A stretch of DNA of 64,000 bases from Solenopsis invicta. Its lineage: Eukaryota > Arthropoda > Insecta > Hymenoptera > Formicidae. The notes under the pieces were generated by a model, which had not been told where the DNA came from, did not search any database, and saw only the letters and a list, made by a program, of their open reading frames with translations. Below, piece after piece: positions 1-14,100 of the stretch. Every line of letters begins with the position of its first letter. Position 1 is the stretch's first letter. Position numbers and translations under genes: made by a program. The DNA lies in assembly GCF_016802725.1 (NCBI RefSeq), contig NC_052669.1:26069770-26133769 (forward strand). Direction: 5' to 3'.

Positions 1-829
1 GAATGTAAATATTCTTACATATCCTTACGTAAGTACCTCCTAAACTATTGCCATAATTTAGGAAAAAAGATGGTATTTTATAACCGGAGACGAAACGGAA
101 TTGGAATACATTGGAAAGTTGGGTATGAAGGTATGAACAAATTAAACAATAATAATTTTAACTAGATCGCTTAATTGTAATTATCCAATGTGTATTGTAA
201 GTAAAGAAGCGTCGACTCTACGAGGCTGGATCTTGACGTCTAATTTCGTCGGACTTTTACATGTTAATCGTAAATTTATTTTCATTTTTTTTTTTTTTTT
301 TTTACAAACTGCGTGCCGAACACCAAAAATGGCTGGATTATAATATATTTAACAATAAATTATTTACAATTTTTTTTTAGAATACTGGTAGCATCATTGT
401 TAAATTAACGATCAACTTAATTTGTAATATTATTTCAAGCTTTAGTTTATGATTGCGTTTCAAGATCAACGGTTTATTATTAAAAAAAAAAAAAAAACTG
501 AAAATGTATTTACGATTTACATATAAAAATAATAGTGCACATCAAGATCTAGCCTCGTAATTGACGCTTCTTTATTCATTTCAACAAATTAAATACTGCT
601 GTATTATTTATTATTTCGAAAAGCTAGAACAGAAGATTGTGGTCCTAACGAAAGCGTTCAGTGCCTCCCGGCGAAGCAAATTTTCTCACGACGCTCTAAT
701 TTTACTGCGACACGCTCTATTAATATAACTGCGTACGTGTATCGCGAGAATATATAGCAGAAGCGAGTATGCTCGGCTTCGCTAACATTATGGAAATTCC
801 AACGTGTGTTAAATATACCGGCGCGCGCG

Positions 830-855
830 CATACACACACACACACACACACACA

Positions 856-888
<33 letters not shown>
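830..888. repeat. compound microsatellite (GC)n(CA)n(CT)n
   Basis: A short GC run passes into CA repeats and then about 15 CT repeats without a break. It lies within the exd intron. Confidence 0.95.
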
Positions 889-890
<2 letters not shown>

Positions 891-1810
891 CGCGATTCCC
901 GTGGTTAGAGAAACAATCCGGTGAGAGTTCTCGATGGTTGCATAATCGAATTTATGCTTGTAGCTGATTTATATCGTAGATAGTATTTTGATCTTTGCTA
1001 TTTTGCAACTCGGTATCGCAAGTGTCTACCGACGTCATCTATAGAGAAGAAAAAGTTATTCAAAGTATCTCTCAGAAATATAAACGAAAAAAGTGTCAAT
1101 ACCGCATGGAAAACTTTTTTGGATCAAATTAAAAACCAGCCAGATTTCCCTTAAAAATTATATTGTAGGTTCTGGTTGAGAAATCTGTAAACATTCTGAT
1201 TAAAAGTATAACATTTTGTAAACTCGATCCTAAATCTGGGAAATCTGAACAGATCTCATTAGTTTTTTCTAACATTAGTTTTTTCTAAAGTGCTTTTTGA
1301 TTTTGATTTTATTTTTATTTTAAATTGAGCAAAATGTTAACACATTTAAATTGTTAAGTATAAATACTAAAAATGTTTGTTGTATAGATTGTTGGTTAGA
1401 CTTGTCTTTTTTCTAAAAAATACTTTATTCAATTACTGGTTGTAATAATTTGAGATCTTATAAAATTAATGCTTGTTTAGTCGTTAAGACAGAGTTAATA
1501 TTGAATACATTTTATTAAATGCTAATACATAGTTGCACTAACAAACCTCATTTTAGCAATTCGGATCGTCGTATCAGTCAGTCAATCTTTGATCGTAACG
1601 ATAAATATGGCACTTATTTTTTATTTTCATACTGCAGTTTTACTTGTTAAAATAAAAACTATTGATAATGTTATTTACAATAATAATAATACAATATTAG
1701 TAGTAATGCACAACAAGAAAAACTATATGCAGATTGATCAATATAAAAGTAATTTTTATCTTTTTATTCTACTGAATTCAATGTTTGGTATAAAAATGAA
1801 AAATTCTCTA

Positions 1811-2136
1811 TTTGATTCCATATATAAGTATACCGATGATAATCGTGGAAAAAAAGAAATGAGAATTTCTCCATTGCTTCTATTTCAATTCTAAACAGAA
1901 AACTCACATATGGCATAAAAATAAATTTCCTAATTGGTATTGCAGTGCGATTACCTTATTTAGGTCAAATTGAGACTACCCGTTTGATTCCATATAAGTA
2001 TACAAAATTAACTGCGAAAAAAAGAAATGCTAATTCTTGCATTGTTTCTGTTTTGATTTCAAATAAAAAACCTAAATCTAGGATAAAAATAAATTTTTTA
2101 ATTGGTATTGTAGTGTGATTTTATTTAATTTGAGAC
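1811..2136. repeat. diverged tandem duplication, two units of about 160 bp
   Basis: Unit 1 (1811-1976) and unit 2 (1983-2136) both begin tttgattccatat, share ggaaaaaaagaaatg-type and ataaaaataaatttyytaat blocks, and end near ttgagac. The order of blocks is the same in both. Confidence 0.75.
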
Positions 2137-2449
2137 AAATTTGAACATTCTAATAGGAATTTAAGTTGTATTAATTTTTATTTTTACGTTTCTTATGTGT
2201 CAAATAGTCTCAGGATAAGTATAGCGTTGTTATGACTCAAGAAATAACATGTATGAAGATATATTCTTATAATATATTTTAATATGTTTTTATTTATTTT
2301 ATTATAATTTATCGAAACTTGAAATAAAATTCAATTTTTTAATTTTATAATTACTTCTCGATAACCACTAAAGTTCCGTGTGAATTGAGTGCATTAAAAA
2401 AAAGAATATAAAATTTATCGTAGAGATATGTTTTTGGACCGATAATGTA

Positions 2450-2839
2450 ACAACACAATGATAATAAGAAAGCCTTCTTTAGTCGTAGCTGGATCTTAGC
2501 CTATATTTAGTGCCTATATTTATTCGTGTAATTTTATATACTTCTTCGAATTCAACTAGAATGTGCGGGTGGGTTATTTTTTTGCAATAAATTTTTTTAC
2601 AGTTTTTTCAGGGGGGAATGGGTATATAGATGCAAATCAGCATCAATTATTATATTAAATAAGTTAATTTAATAAAAATCGTGATGTTACTAATTCTTAT
2701 TTGACATGCTGTGTTACGACCGGAACAAATTTGGCGCACATTCTGGTTGAATTCGAAGAAGTATATAAAATCACACGAATAAATACAGGCACTAAGATCC
2801 AGCTACGACCGAAGAAGGCTTTCTTATTATCATTGTGTT
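2450..2839. mobile_element. non-autonomous inverted-repeat element, about 390 bp
   Basis: The left arm (about 2450-2563) and right arm (about 2735-2839) are reverse complements: acacaatgataataagaaag begins one and ends the other. Arms of about 110 bases flank about 170 bases of unrelated DNA. The left arm has an extra 14-base repeat (tagcctatattta / tagtgcctatattt). No transposase frame is present. Confidence 0.75.
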
Positions 2840-4985
2840 ATAAAATTTATCACTATTAATACGTATGTATATTTGTAATCTCAAGATAAAATTAGTTTAC
2901 GTAGCACATTATCCACTTTATATACATATGTATTAACATTTGTTACACATTGTTTATTTAAAAAGAAATTCAAAGTATGCAAATAATGAGACAGATAAAT
3001 AGAAATGATCGATGGGTATATGTTAAGTAAGATCTACACTTATATTATTTAAGGACATGAAATACTCAAACGACTGTACAATAATTTAAGAAAAAAATGT
3101 AAGACATGTAAAAACATTTGCTTGCCTATGTGATTTTTCGATAACGCTTCGTAATTTTTGAATAATATATATATGTATATGTGCTGAGGTAACTAAGCAG
3201 CAGTATCTACTACAAATATTTATGTTGTTTTTCTTATTAGTTGTATCATTTATTTATTTTATATTATCTACTACGTATTATATACATCATTGTAGAACTC
3301 TCGCTCTTTGTTTCATATGATGAGTGACAAACTTGCTATATATTATTTCACATATGGATTAATTGTTTGCTCGCCACATACAGGACTTTTCAATCTATTA
3401 ATCACTCGACCTATCCGATTGTGACTGACGTACATTCAGGATTGTTGCTTCCGTGATGCAGAGAGCATGAGTTCCACCAAGATTTGCAATTTGCTAAAGA
3501 TGGTTCGAATTTAGGCCAAAACGTCCCTTGTAGAATCTTGTCTTTTTTTGAATAAAATTAGTTATTATATACTAGTATATACTACTGAGAATCGCATTAA
3601 CTCTTGTTGATTTTAATCATCGTTATTTTGTTAATTTTTCATATTTTAAGAAATACAGTATGGAAAGAAGTCAAAGACTAGATACAAGTGCGCCGATTCT
3701 GAACGCTACATTGACAAGAGCGCTCATTCGTTAATTTTATTCTTTTCTCTCGCAAGAGCTACTTGTCGGATGCAATTTCGCTAGAGGAAAAAGTTATTTC
3801 TTTTGCTACTAATGTAAAGAATCTTGTAAACTCCGCGTGTAGGAATTTTGAGACATAGTATATACAACGGAAAATCAAGTAAAAGCAAAATACATTTAAC
3901 AGTTTTAATAGAATTAATTGTAATTTAATAGAGTAATTGAATATATCACTTTTCCACATACTCTATTATCCCGTAATTTAACAATTGTTTTTAGTTTTTG
4001 ATTTCTCCTCTCGTAATTATACATAATGCAGATATAGTTGGTAACGTTATCACAATGCATTTCATTGAATCCGTCTCGATATAAAACCACAGAGTTAATA
4101 TAATCGATTTCCTGCATTAGAACCTATCGGGTGATCACCGATAGTAGTATCATTTACTCCGAGACTTAAAGCGTTTCAGAAATTAAAGGAAATCAGTCCG
4201 GGGAAATGTGACTAGCTACGACTTTTCCATCCAATTCAGCAGCGTTCCGTTCGTTCCTTGCATCTTCTCCCCCCCCCCTCTCTCTCTTTCTTTCTGTCTC
4301 TTTCCCTCTTTCTTCATCACGTGCAACAGCCAGGAAGAACGGGGTTGATCCACCCCAGTTGAGTCCCGCGCGAAGAAAGGAACGAAGAGGAAGAGAACGG
4401 AGGGGAAGAGAAGCCGGTGGAGACGGGGGGTTTCGTCGGCGGAATGGAATCCATTTCGAAATTGCAAGCCACCCTGTTCGATCCCCTTTCTCCACCATCC
4501 ACCCTCCGTATCCCGACACCCTCCCGCGGCCTTTTCCCGGCTCCTTCCCTCAGGAAAAGCCACTCCCCCTGCTCGACTCACACCGCCCGTCTCGCTCTCT
4601 ATCTCTCTGGCTTGCTCCCTTTCGAGAGACAACGTGCTCGCCTCGAATACTGATATCGAGCAAAGTCCTTTTTTCCCTTAAACCGAGCAGCCACCAGGAA
4701 TAATGCATTATATGTACGTGCCCTTCGTCTCTCACTTCCTCCCTTGCTTCGTCGCTCGACTTTTCCTCTCACGCTCTGGTCATAGTACTTTCCTTCGTGT
4801 CTCGCTAGTCTTAGTCCTCCCGCCTTTCATCACGTCGACGAGCTCTCTGAGCTATCCAAATTTATCTTGAAACAGTTTTACATTTTTAATTAATAGTTTA
4901 TCTGCTAATGAATGTCTTAGATTCGCGCCTCCTTTCGGATGATTAATGAACGGTAAAGCTCAACGCTTTGTCTTTGTTGTTTCAG

Positions 4986-5176
4986 GCCTGTAACGAATTC
5001 ACTACTCACGTAATGAACCTGTTGAGGGAACAGAGTCGCACTAGGCCTATCACACCGAAAGAAATCGAAAGGATGGTCCAGATTATTCACAAGAAGTTCT
5101 CCAGCATCCAGATGCAGTTGAAACAGTCCACCTGCGAAGCCGTAATGATTCTGAGGAGTCGATTTTTAGACGCCAG
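4986..5176 (+). CDS. exd: exd exon: end of PBC domain
   Basis: The acceptor is ttgtttcag at 4985 and the donor is CCAG|GTTTGT. It encodes ACNEFTTHVMNLLREQSRTR through MILRSRFLDA plus two bases of the next codon. It covers the C-terminal PBC region and the short linker to the homeodomain. The length of 191 bp is what I recall for the matching vertebrate PBX exon. Confidence 0.95.
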
Positions 5177-8100
5177 GTTTGTGTTGAAATAATACAATGG
5201 ATGCGTATAAAATGCATTTAATGTGTATCATACTCGTATGTTGCTCATTTGCTACGACACAATTGCCATTTTTTAGTTGTCTGCGTAAAAGAAAAAAGAA
5301 CATTCTGATGAGAGAATTCAGTACATACTGAGTCAAGAGCGCTAATGATATTTTCATTTCTCTACAACTAGTAAATTAACTTGTAATACTTGTAATATCG
5401 CATTTAAAAATATTATAAAATGTGAATATTTTAAATTGATAAACTTTTTTTCAGTTATATTGTAGCAAATGAGTAATATGTTATTTTTGTCTTTTGTTTG
5501 TCCGGAATCTAGCAAAATTTCATATTTTTTTAATAAAATTAAAAATTTAAAAGGCCAATGAGAGTATACGCGCGATAGTTGGTGGGCAAAAATTTTTATT
5601 TAATCAACTAATCTTTTACATGAACGTTTCGGCCTCGCAGCCCGCTTCGGGCCATCCTCAGCATAACAATAAATTTTGGATTGTAGTGTCCTTTGCAGCG
5701 AGTTTCTCTCGATGAGTCTTAATGATGTTGCGTAGGCACATGGTTGAAAGGACCCGTGACAGATTTAGTGATTCGATCCATGCCGTGGAGGGCACACGTT
5801 ACAAGAAAATTCTTCAAAAATCATTGTACAGCCGCACTAATTGAAAGAAACTAGTTTCTTTTAGTTGAAGGTTAGTTTCTTTCAATTAGTACGGCTGTAC
5901 AATGGTTTTTCGAGAATTTTCTTGTAACGTGCGTCCTCCATGGCATGGATCGAATCGCTAAATCTGTCACGGGTCCTTTCAAGCATGTGGCAACGCAACA
6001 TCATTGACTCATCGAGAGAAACTCGTTGTTCCTGCTACGGACATTACAATCCGAAATTTATTGTTATGCTGAGGATGGTCCGAAGCGGGACTGAAACAAT
6101 CATGTAAAAGACAAGTTGATTAAATAAAAATTTTTTTGTCCACCAACTACCGCGCGTATACTCTCTCATTAGACCTTTAAATTTTTATAAATTTAATAAT
6201 AAATTATTAAAAATATTTTATTTATTAAAAACAAGTGCAATTCTTAAATTTTATTATTTTTACTTTAACATGTTTACATTTTGTAAAAATAAATTAGATT
6301 TGTGTTACAAGATGTTGAATGGACTAGATTTATATTGGTAATAAATTTTTTAATTCTATTACTACCGGTTTTTTTTCCATTAAATATTGAACATAAAAAT
6401 GAGAGGGTTACTATCGGTCTAGTGGTTTCCAATTCTTAACCAAAATCGGAATACGTAATATTATGAATTAAATTGACAAGCAACATTTTAATAATGCTGA
6501 TGTTCGTACTCGAACGAACATGCGGCGCGCATTCTCTCACATAAGCTGGAGATTGTACAAATCTAAATTCAAATTAAAAAATTATTATTATCAAGATTCG
6601 CTGTAAACTAAATTGGCCTTCTTTATGTTTATTTTTACATAAAATTATATTTGCCACGTGCTGGACTTTTTCCGGCCAACCCTCAGTTCAGAATCAAAAA
6701 GTATTCGCCGCAATTAACATGACACGAATTAATTCTTATTACAGACGTAAAAGAAGAAATTTCAGCAAACAAGCGTCCGAAATTCTGAACGAATACTTCT
6801 ATTCCCACCTCAGTAATCCTTATCCGAGCGAAGAGGCCAAGGAGGAGCTTGCACGAAAATGTGGAATTACCGTGAGCCAGGTATCGTCCACTATCTTTTT
6901 CTTCCACATATTAGACGATGACAAACTTTTGCAACTTGTATAATATTCCATGTCACTCTATGACTTTTAATTTTAAAAGTTTTTAAGCTTCTTTGGAAAA
7001 GATATGCTATATCACGGTGTCGAATATTTATGATTGCGTTGATGAAAAAAGAATTAAATACGTTAGACGTGCGTTTGAGAATTCTCTGGTTTTGATTGAA
7101 ATGAGCTTCGTTTCGTTTGCTATCAGGTGTCCAATTGGTTTGGAAATAAGAGAATACGCTACAAGAAGAATATCGGTAAAGCGCAGGAAGAAGCGAATCT
7201 GTACGCAGCCAAGAAGGCAGCCGGTAAGTTCAAACCTTCGCTAACGAGCGACGGGTGTTCCTTCATGAGTTCGTTTTGCTTTAAGCACTAGAAAAATTCT
7301 ACAATAGTAATTCACGAAATTGATCAAATGTCTAGGTGCGAATATCTTTATAATCGAAAAGCAACATTCTGTTATTAATCTGAAAGTCGAAAGCGATTTT
7401 GCTTTACGAATGGCGATTTATAAAATGTTTTCCAAAGTGCTTTTACATTGCTACCATTCTTTCTATCTCTCAATGCTCTCTCGGGCTTATTGCTCCTTTG
7501 TTGCATCGTTGAGCTTCGTGGAAAAACAAAAGATAAAAGCGGAGGATGTAAATTGTTCTCAGAGAGAGGGGAGGGATCTTGTAAATTGAAATAATTAACT
7601 TTTAGAGGACGAATGGGTTTATTTTTAAAATCTTATATTTTAAAATCTTGTCTTTAATTGTAAGTAAAATGCATTGTAACTGATTGTATTTCTTTCCTTA
7701 AAACATGATATTGTTTCCGAGCTATTATATTGGTTTCTCATTATTCTCTATAGTAATGCCAATATTTAAAAATTGACAAATCATCTAAAGATTTGTTGTA
7801 CGAGATTTTTAGGTTCGCTGAATTTAAACATTTTACATGAAAAGTCCAAAATTTAAAATAACAAATCCAATATGACTATCCAACAATCAAAAACATAAAT
7901 TTTTGTTAGTGTTTTAGATGCCGTTGAATTCAAATAACACTTACATACTAAGTCGCAGCAAAGTAACATATTATTTTTTTATTTAAAATGTAGTTTATAC
8001 TCACAGAGTAATTGAATGGTTGGTTCTTACTTGTAGATCCAACTAATTACGTTCAACTGCTCGACAAGCATGACTACATTCCGAAAGCTATCGGTTCATA

Positions 8101-11100
8101 GGTATTAAAAGTCCGGAGAACAAGTACTAAAAGTAGACATGGAAATTACAGTGTCACTACATTGGCGTTTCTGTCTTGTAAAGGTTAACACTGTTAACAG
8201 ACAAATTGCGATACGTATCATACATATGCCAGGATTTTTTTTGTACAACGTTAAGCTTGGAATCAGGATAGAGGAAGTCTCATTACTGTAAATCATTAGG
8301 CGACTGAGTTACTGCTCATTGTTCGGCGCGGTAGTGACATTATTATTACGGCCGTCGATGAATCGCAGATGAAAAATAAATCTAACCGTACCAATTGTGT
8401 TCTCTGGCACGTGATACTCGGAAGAAACATCTCCGTGATTAAACTTTTTCAAAAATTGCTATATTTTCGAAAGTATTGCAGACGGAGCATATATATATAT
8501 ATATATATAAAAGGCTATATACGAAATTTTCTCGTTACATTCTCCAGGGTAGACATTCTCATCTCTCGTCCTTGCTCGCTACCTACTTTCGTCTACACCA
8601 CCCAACCTCGAAGGCGATTCTCTCCCTAGTCCTCGTGAAAAGAAAAATTGCCGATCCCATTCCGAAATTCCACGGATTCGTGGATCTCACCCCGGTCGCA
8701 ATTAGGCGCGCTTTCGCTTAACTACCGAGGCGTCTCACTTTATTTCGGACGCCGGCATGAGATATTTTTAACTCACCAATTATACGAGAGAGAAGGGAAG
8801 AACACGAGTCAGATGGCGAGAGAGGATGGGTGAGACGCTAGGGTACGATGGAAATTCCGAGCTTCTCGCATTTCTTTCAACACTCTCTGCGTTTGTCTTT
8901 CCTCGTCCACGCGATGAAACGGCCCGCGGTCCTCTCGTAATTAAAGAAACGGAATTCTAACGACCGCGCTACCCAGCCCTGCGAAACAACGCTTGCCTCG
9001 AATGGCGCGAAGGTTTTACAAGCACGGGATATTCGGCTTCAGAAGGCAGATATGTTTATACAAATCTGAAGCAAATTAGGAGAAGGCTCGGATATTCCCC
9101 GAGGAGAAAGAAATCTTATTTTTCAACCAAATGAAATTACTGACGCGTTTATATTCGAGAGCAATAATGAATTCGTGTCTAGTGGCCGGCGGAGTTGCCT
9201 AAGGTTTGAGGAATTTTTCTCAAAATTTGGGTTTTGTTAATTGTTACTATCACAATTTGGGGGATTTTTTTAAGAGAATAAAAATATTATAGATTTTTAT
9301 ATTTTCCTTCTCCTAAAGATTTTTCTAAATTCTTTATCTATCCAAAAAGTTTCCTGTAACAAAACCTATATTTGGGAAAAGAATCTCCCAATCTGGCAAC
9401 TCCAGATTGGGACTTTACAAAAAGTTTACATCTTTATGAGCTTCTCCCTTCTGCACCTTGTTAAATACTTGTAAAATGAAGTGAAAATGAAAAATACATG
9501 TATTTTCCACAAAAATTAAGATAGCGAATTCTTTCTCAACTTATTTTGAAGATCAACGTACGTTTGCTGGGTTTTTTATGTTACATAAATTCAAAATGAC
9601 GGATTCAATGTGGCGGACCAACATGCTAAATTTTGTTGGACTTGGATTATGTTAGATCTACTATTTTGAATTTTGACTTAATAATCAGCGAGCCTAAAAA
9701 CCATTGTAATAAGACGTAAATTAGACACTAATCAGGCGTGAAAAGAGTTAACTTGCCCTGTTATATCATTTCTTGCATATATTTTTGCAATAATTAGATC
9801 TCTTTTGTGTTCTCGTTCGACGTTACGCCTTCGAGAGCCAGAAAAGAGCATAAGCATGCGAGACACGAGAGAATAAAAATCGCTGTGGCTTAAAAAAAGA
9901 ACTTAAAAAGACGCACCCTCGAATTCTGTATGCACCGCGATGGTTTCTACAGCAGCTTTTGCAGGAGCATCGCCATACAGCATGGGCGGTGCCAGCCAGG
10001 GCACCCCAACGCCGATGATGTCGCCGGCGCCACCCGGAGGACCGCAGGATATGGCCGGATACAGCATGGGAATAAACGGCAGTGACTACGGCTCGCAGCC
10101 GTACAACGACGGCTCCATGGGATACGACCCCATGCATCAGGTAAAATTTACGTAGCTTCTCAGAGCGCTCACTGTTTGCGCGGTGTTTCCTCATTAGCCG
10201 GTTCTGGTAGTCATTGTCGCTCGCTTTTTGGAGTACGCATTCGCACTTATTAAGCATGAGCTTATTTTAGAGTGATATCTACACTATGTAGGAGATAAAT
10301 AATTACGCTATGGCTTGGAAACACATTAATAAATGAAATATATTCCAGATTGTTGAAAATGATCAATTTTCGGAGACAAAAATACAAAATATTAATAAAT
10401 TCAATTGAATAATTCAAATATAACGATCTTCTATTGTAATGAGGTCTTGTACTTTAGACGAATGGGTATGCGAATATGCGAATTTGATTATGTTATTGAA
10501 ACAAGAAATTTTGTCGTATAATTTTAGATTAATTTTTTGTCTTTTCTTAAGTATTTAATCTTTTAATATTTGAATAATCATATGAATATGATTTGAATTT
10601 TTAAAACCGTATTCCAGAATTAAAATTGGATTTTTCAGGTTATTCTTTATTAGTTCGTATATATCTTTATGCGCCGAAATACTTATTTAAAATTACTAAA
10701 AAAATAAAATTAAATATATTGAACAAGCATTGTTTTTTTTTTAAATGCTTCTTAGTTGTAACTTTTAATTAATTTTATTTTTTTTAATATTAATATCGCA
10801 GATCTCAATATTTGAATGTGAGTATGAAGTTATCACTGAAATCTGCTACCTTTGCGCAAATCGCTTCACATGCAGTTCCAAGCCACAGCATTATATCCTA
10901 ATGAATGCATGCGCATCTCACCTTTCGCATACTCACACTCACTACAAGAAAGAAAGAGGGAGAGAATGAAGAGAGAGAAAGAGGATAAGAACAGAGAGAG
11001 AGAGAGAGAGAGAGAGAACGAGAAAGAGAAGAAAGGGTAAAGAAGTCTGCTTGAGCTTCAAGATGATACGATGCCATGTACAGGGAACCAACCCTCATGT

Positions 11101-14100
11101 AAAACTATCCAAATGCATAAAAAGAATATTACAGATATTGTCATTTTGATTTTATTTTACATGATTGAACTGAACTCAACCTCTTTGGTTTTTTTCCAGA
11201 TATTTGCGATTTTTTAGATCTACATATAAATACGACGCGCATTTCATTTTATTATGTTTTCTTGGGATTAACTAAGTATTCGTACACAGAGAAAAATGTT
11301 TCATTGCATTCAGTATTTCTATTTATTTAGCTTACATTTATTTCACAAATACAATATAACTTTAAAATATTATTTTATTAAAAATATATATATTTTTTAA
11401 TTTTGTTACATTAAATTACTCAACCCTGGCCAAAAATATTACATTTTTTAAAATAGTTCTACCTAAAAGGATTTAAATAGAAATTAAAATGCGAATTATC
11501 TTTTGTTTCAAGAATTTTTTAAATTTATATGTAATGTCAGTAATTAACATGAAATAACAAAGAAATTTTAGATAAACGAAAAAAATATAGGTGCCTAATA
11601 ATGGCCATGTATTGTTTGATAAAAAAAATACGATTGTTTGAAATAATATTTTTTGACGAAATAACAATTTCTTAAATTATTAAATAATTCTTGCGATTGT
11701 TCCATTATGTTTCCCATTTATATTATGGCCTACCATCGTGGTCAGCGAGACCGCTAATAACTCGTGAACAAAGATTCGGTACACGGATGATATAAGGTTG
11801 CGCGGCGTGTACTTATACAAATATCCATGAATATTCGACCTCAACAGTTAAAATTAATACTAATATTATTAATATATACATGCTTTTAATTCCTGAATAG
11901 ATTAAATTTATTTAAGAGTTAAAATGAAATTTTATTTTAAGATTTTTATATGGATATTTTTTTGTTGAGAGTGCTAAGAAGTTTACGAGGTATCTCGCGT
12001 GTCTTGATGTATGTTCACGAAACTTAACAATGTATCAAGACACAAAGATTCGCATTCTTTTAACATTCTTAAACGTGAAATTTTTATATTAAAAATATAA
12101 TTAAGTAAAATAATACAATAGTTTTATTGGAATAATAAAATTATTTAATTGAAACAAATCAATTATTTCAAAAAATTACTTTCCTTCAAATAAAAATATA
12201 TTTGAAAAGTCAAACAATTGCATTTTATAGTTAAAATATTGCTTTAGTTGGACTATTCTAACGCATAAATTTTTCTTTGCATTTAAGAAAATTTGTTAGA
12301 TTTGTTAAACAATTCCCTCTGTGTACATTTGAAGAAATTTAATTGGCCCTAGAACTTAAATTATCCCTTTAACCTTGTACATGGACATGCGTGCCTGAGG
12401 GAGTGTGTGATTAAACCGCGTGTGCGTGTGTTGCAAGAATACAGTGTAGGCCGGATACAATATTGCTGGTCCTGTAAAGATAGACTCGAGAGCGCCGACA
12501 GTCACGGCGCGAAGGGTAGGGTTACTAGGCTAGAATCTGCACAGATACACGCACGTACAAACACATACTCGTATAAGATACACGTACATACACAGCTAGC
12601 AGCCAATAGCGCCAGGTTTGCTTAGTATGCATTGGAGTTGCTAAGTCACTTTTTAGACAGGGCTGACTCTCTCACATATTAATGGAGCTAGTGGATGCGC
12701 GCCGGCACTCCTAACGAGTCGCCGCGGCGCGGCGTCTCTGCGATGCAACGCAACGAGACGAATTTGGATAGTGGAAAATTTGCGAGGTTTCTCCGGGCCA
12801 CGCTCGACAGCTCTTCTGCGGGGTTTCTTTTATCAATCTTCGATAAATGCGCCTCGTATTGCTTTTTTCATCGAATGTCGTTAAGAACCTTCACATAAAT
12901 CGTCAGTTATCTTCTTGTTTCCCTCTTTCTTCATTAGATTCTTCTCTGACCTTCGTAAATTCGCTGGAGACTATTTATAGCCCGGATTTTTGCCTCCATA
13001 GTTTATTGCACTGCCTGCCCCTCACCTCGAACCGTTTAAATTGACATAGGCCTTTTTACACTCTTTGTTGTGAATTTTATACAAAGGACGATATGGGTAA
13101 AATGGATCGAGTTTAGCCCCCGAGTGGCGTAAAAACGGTATATATTTTTGTGTAGTTTTTGACCTGCTGAATCTGATTCTGACTTTTAAAAAATTTTAAT
13201 TTATCGGGTAAATATTAAAATATAAAGCTATTAAATATATGAGAAGCTATTATAGGAACGAATTAATTAGATTAAGAGGACCTTATTAAATCATCAAGCA
13301 GGACATAAACCATATTAGAAATAAGAGCATTAGCATAACTTACTAGAAAAACACGAATTAATACGTTCATAAAACTCAACAACAATAATTTACGATATTA
13401 GTTTAATAGCTTTATATCAAATTTAGATATCGAAAAATTTTAGAAATCGACAATCAAATACGAGAATTGGTACGCGCTAAGGTTGATCGCGCAAGAGATA
13501 TAAATAAAACAAAATAAGCGATCGATTTGAAATCGAATTACAGTTGATTGGAGCTGATTTTAATACTTTTTCTTGACAAATTATTTTTTTAAAGATCAAA
13601 ATCAGATTCAACGATCGCAGAACACGAAAACTGCGAAAAGCACACCGGTTTTAGTTGCCATTTCGGAGACCAAAATCGGACCATTTTGCCCATTGTCCTT
13701 TAAAGAATTCCAGGGCGAAGAACATTCTGTCTCGCAATTCGCGAATTGACATTATATACATGCACTAATTTCGGCTTTGATGCTCGCACGAGGATACATT
13801 CTTGCAACGTCTCTAGCGTAGCTAGCTCTTCGTTCTTCGAACGTAGTAAATCTCGTTGACGTACAATTTCAACGATGTCGCGTGACACGGAGTGACGTTA
13901 AATTAAATTTGCGGGTAAACACAGCGAGCGGGAGTATTCGGCGAACCTGGCAGGGGATTCCTGTAGGAATTTCTAGCCGATGGATCCAATATCTGACATG
14001 TCAATACGTTGATCACTTGTCGATGTTTCGCTTCGACTACAATTCTATCGTGGGATTAAAAAAAGTCGTTATATTCGTCTGATGAATTATTTGTCGAGGA

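Larger units (their letters stand above)
1..4985 (+). other. exd intron (upstream part), no exon seen
   Basis: This is AT-rich intron sequence upstream of the PBC exon. It holds a compound CA/CT array at 830-888, a diverged tandem duplication at 1811-2136, an inverted-repeat element at 2450-2839 and a GC/CpG-rich patch at about 4200-4860. The frames in that patch lack splice support. The exd first exons are not here. Confidence 0.7.
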
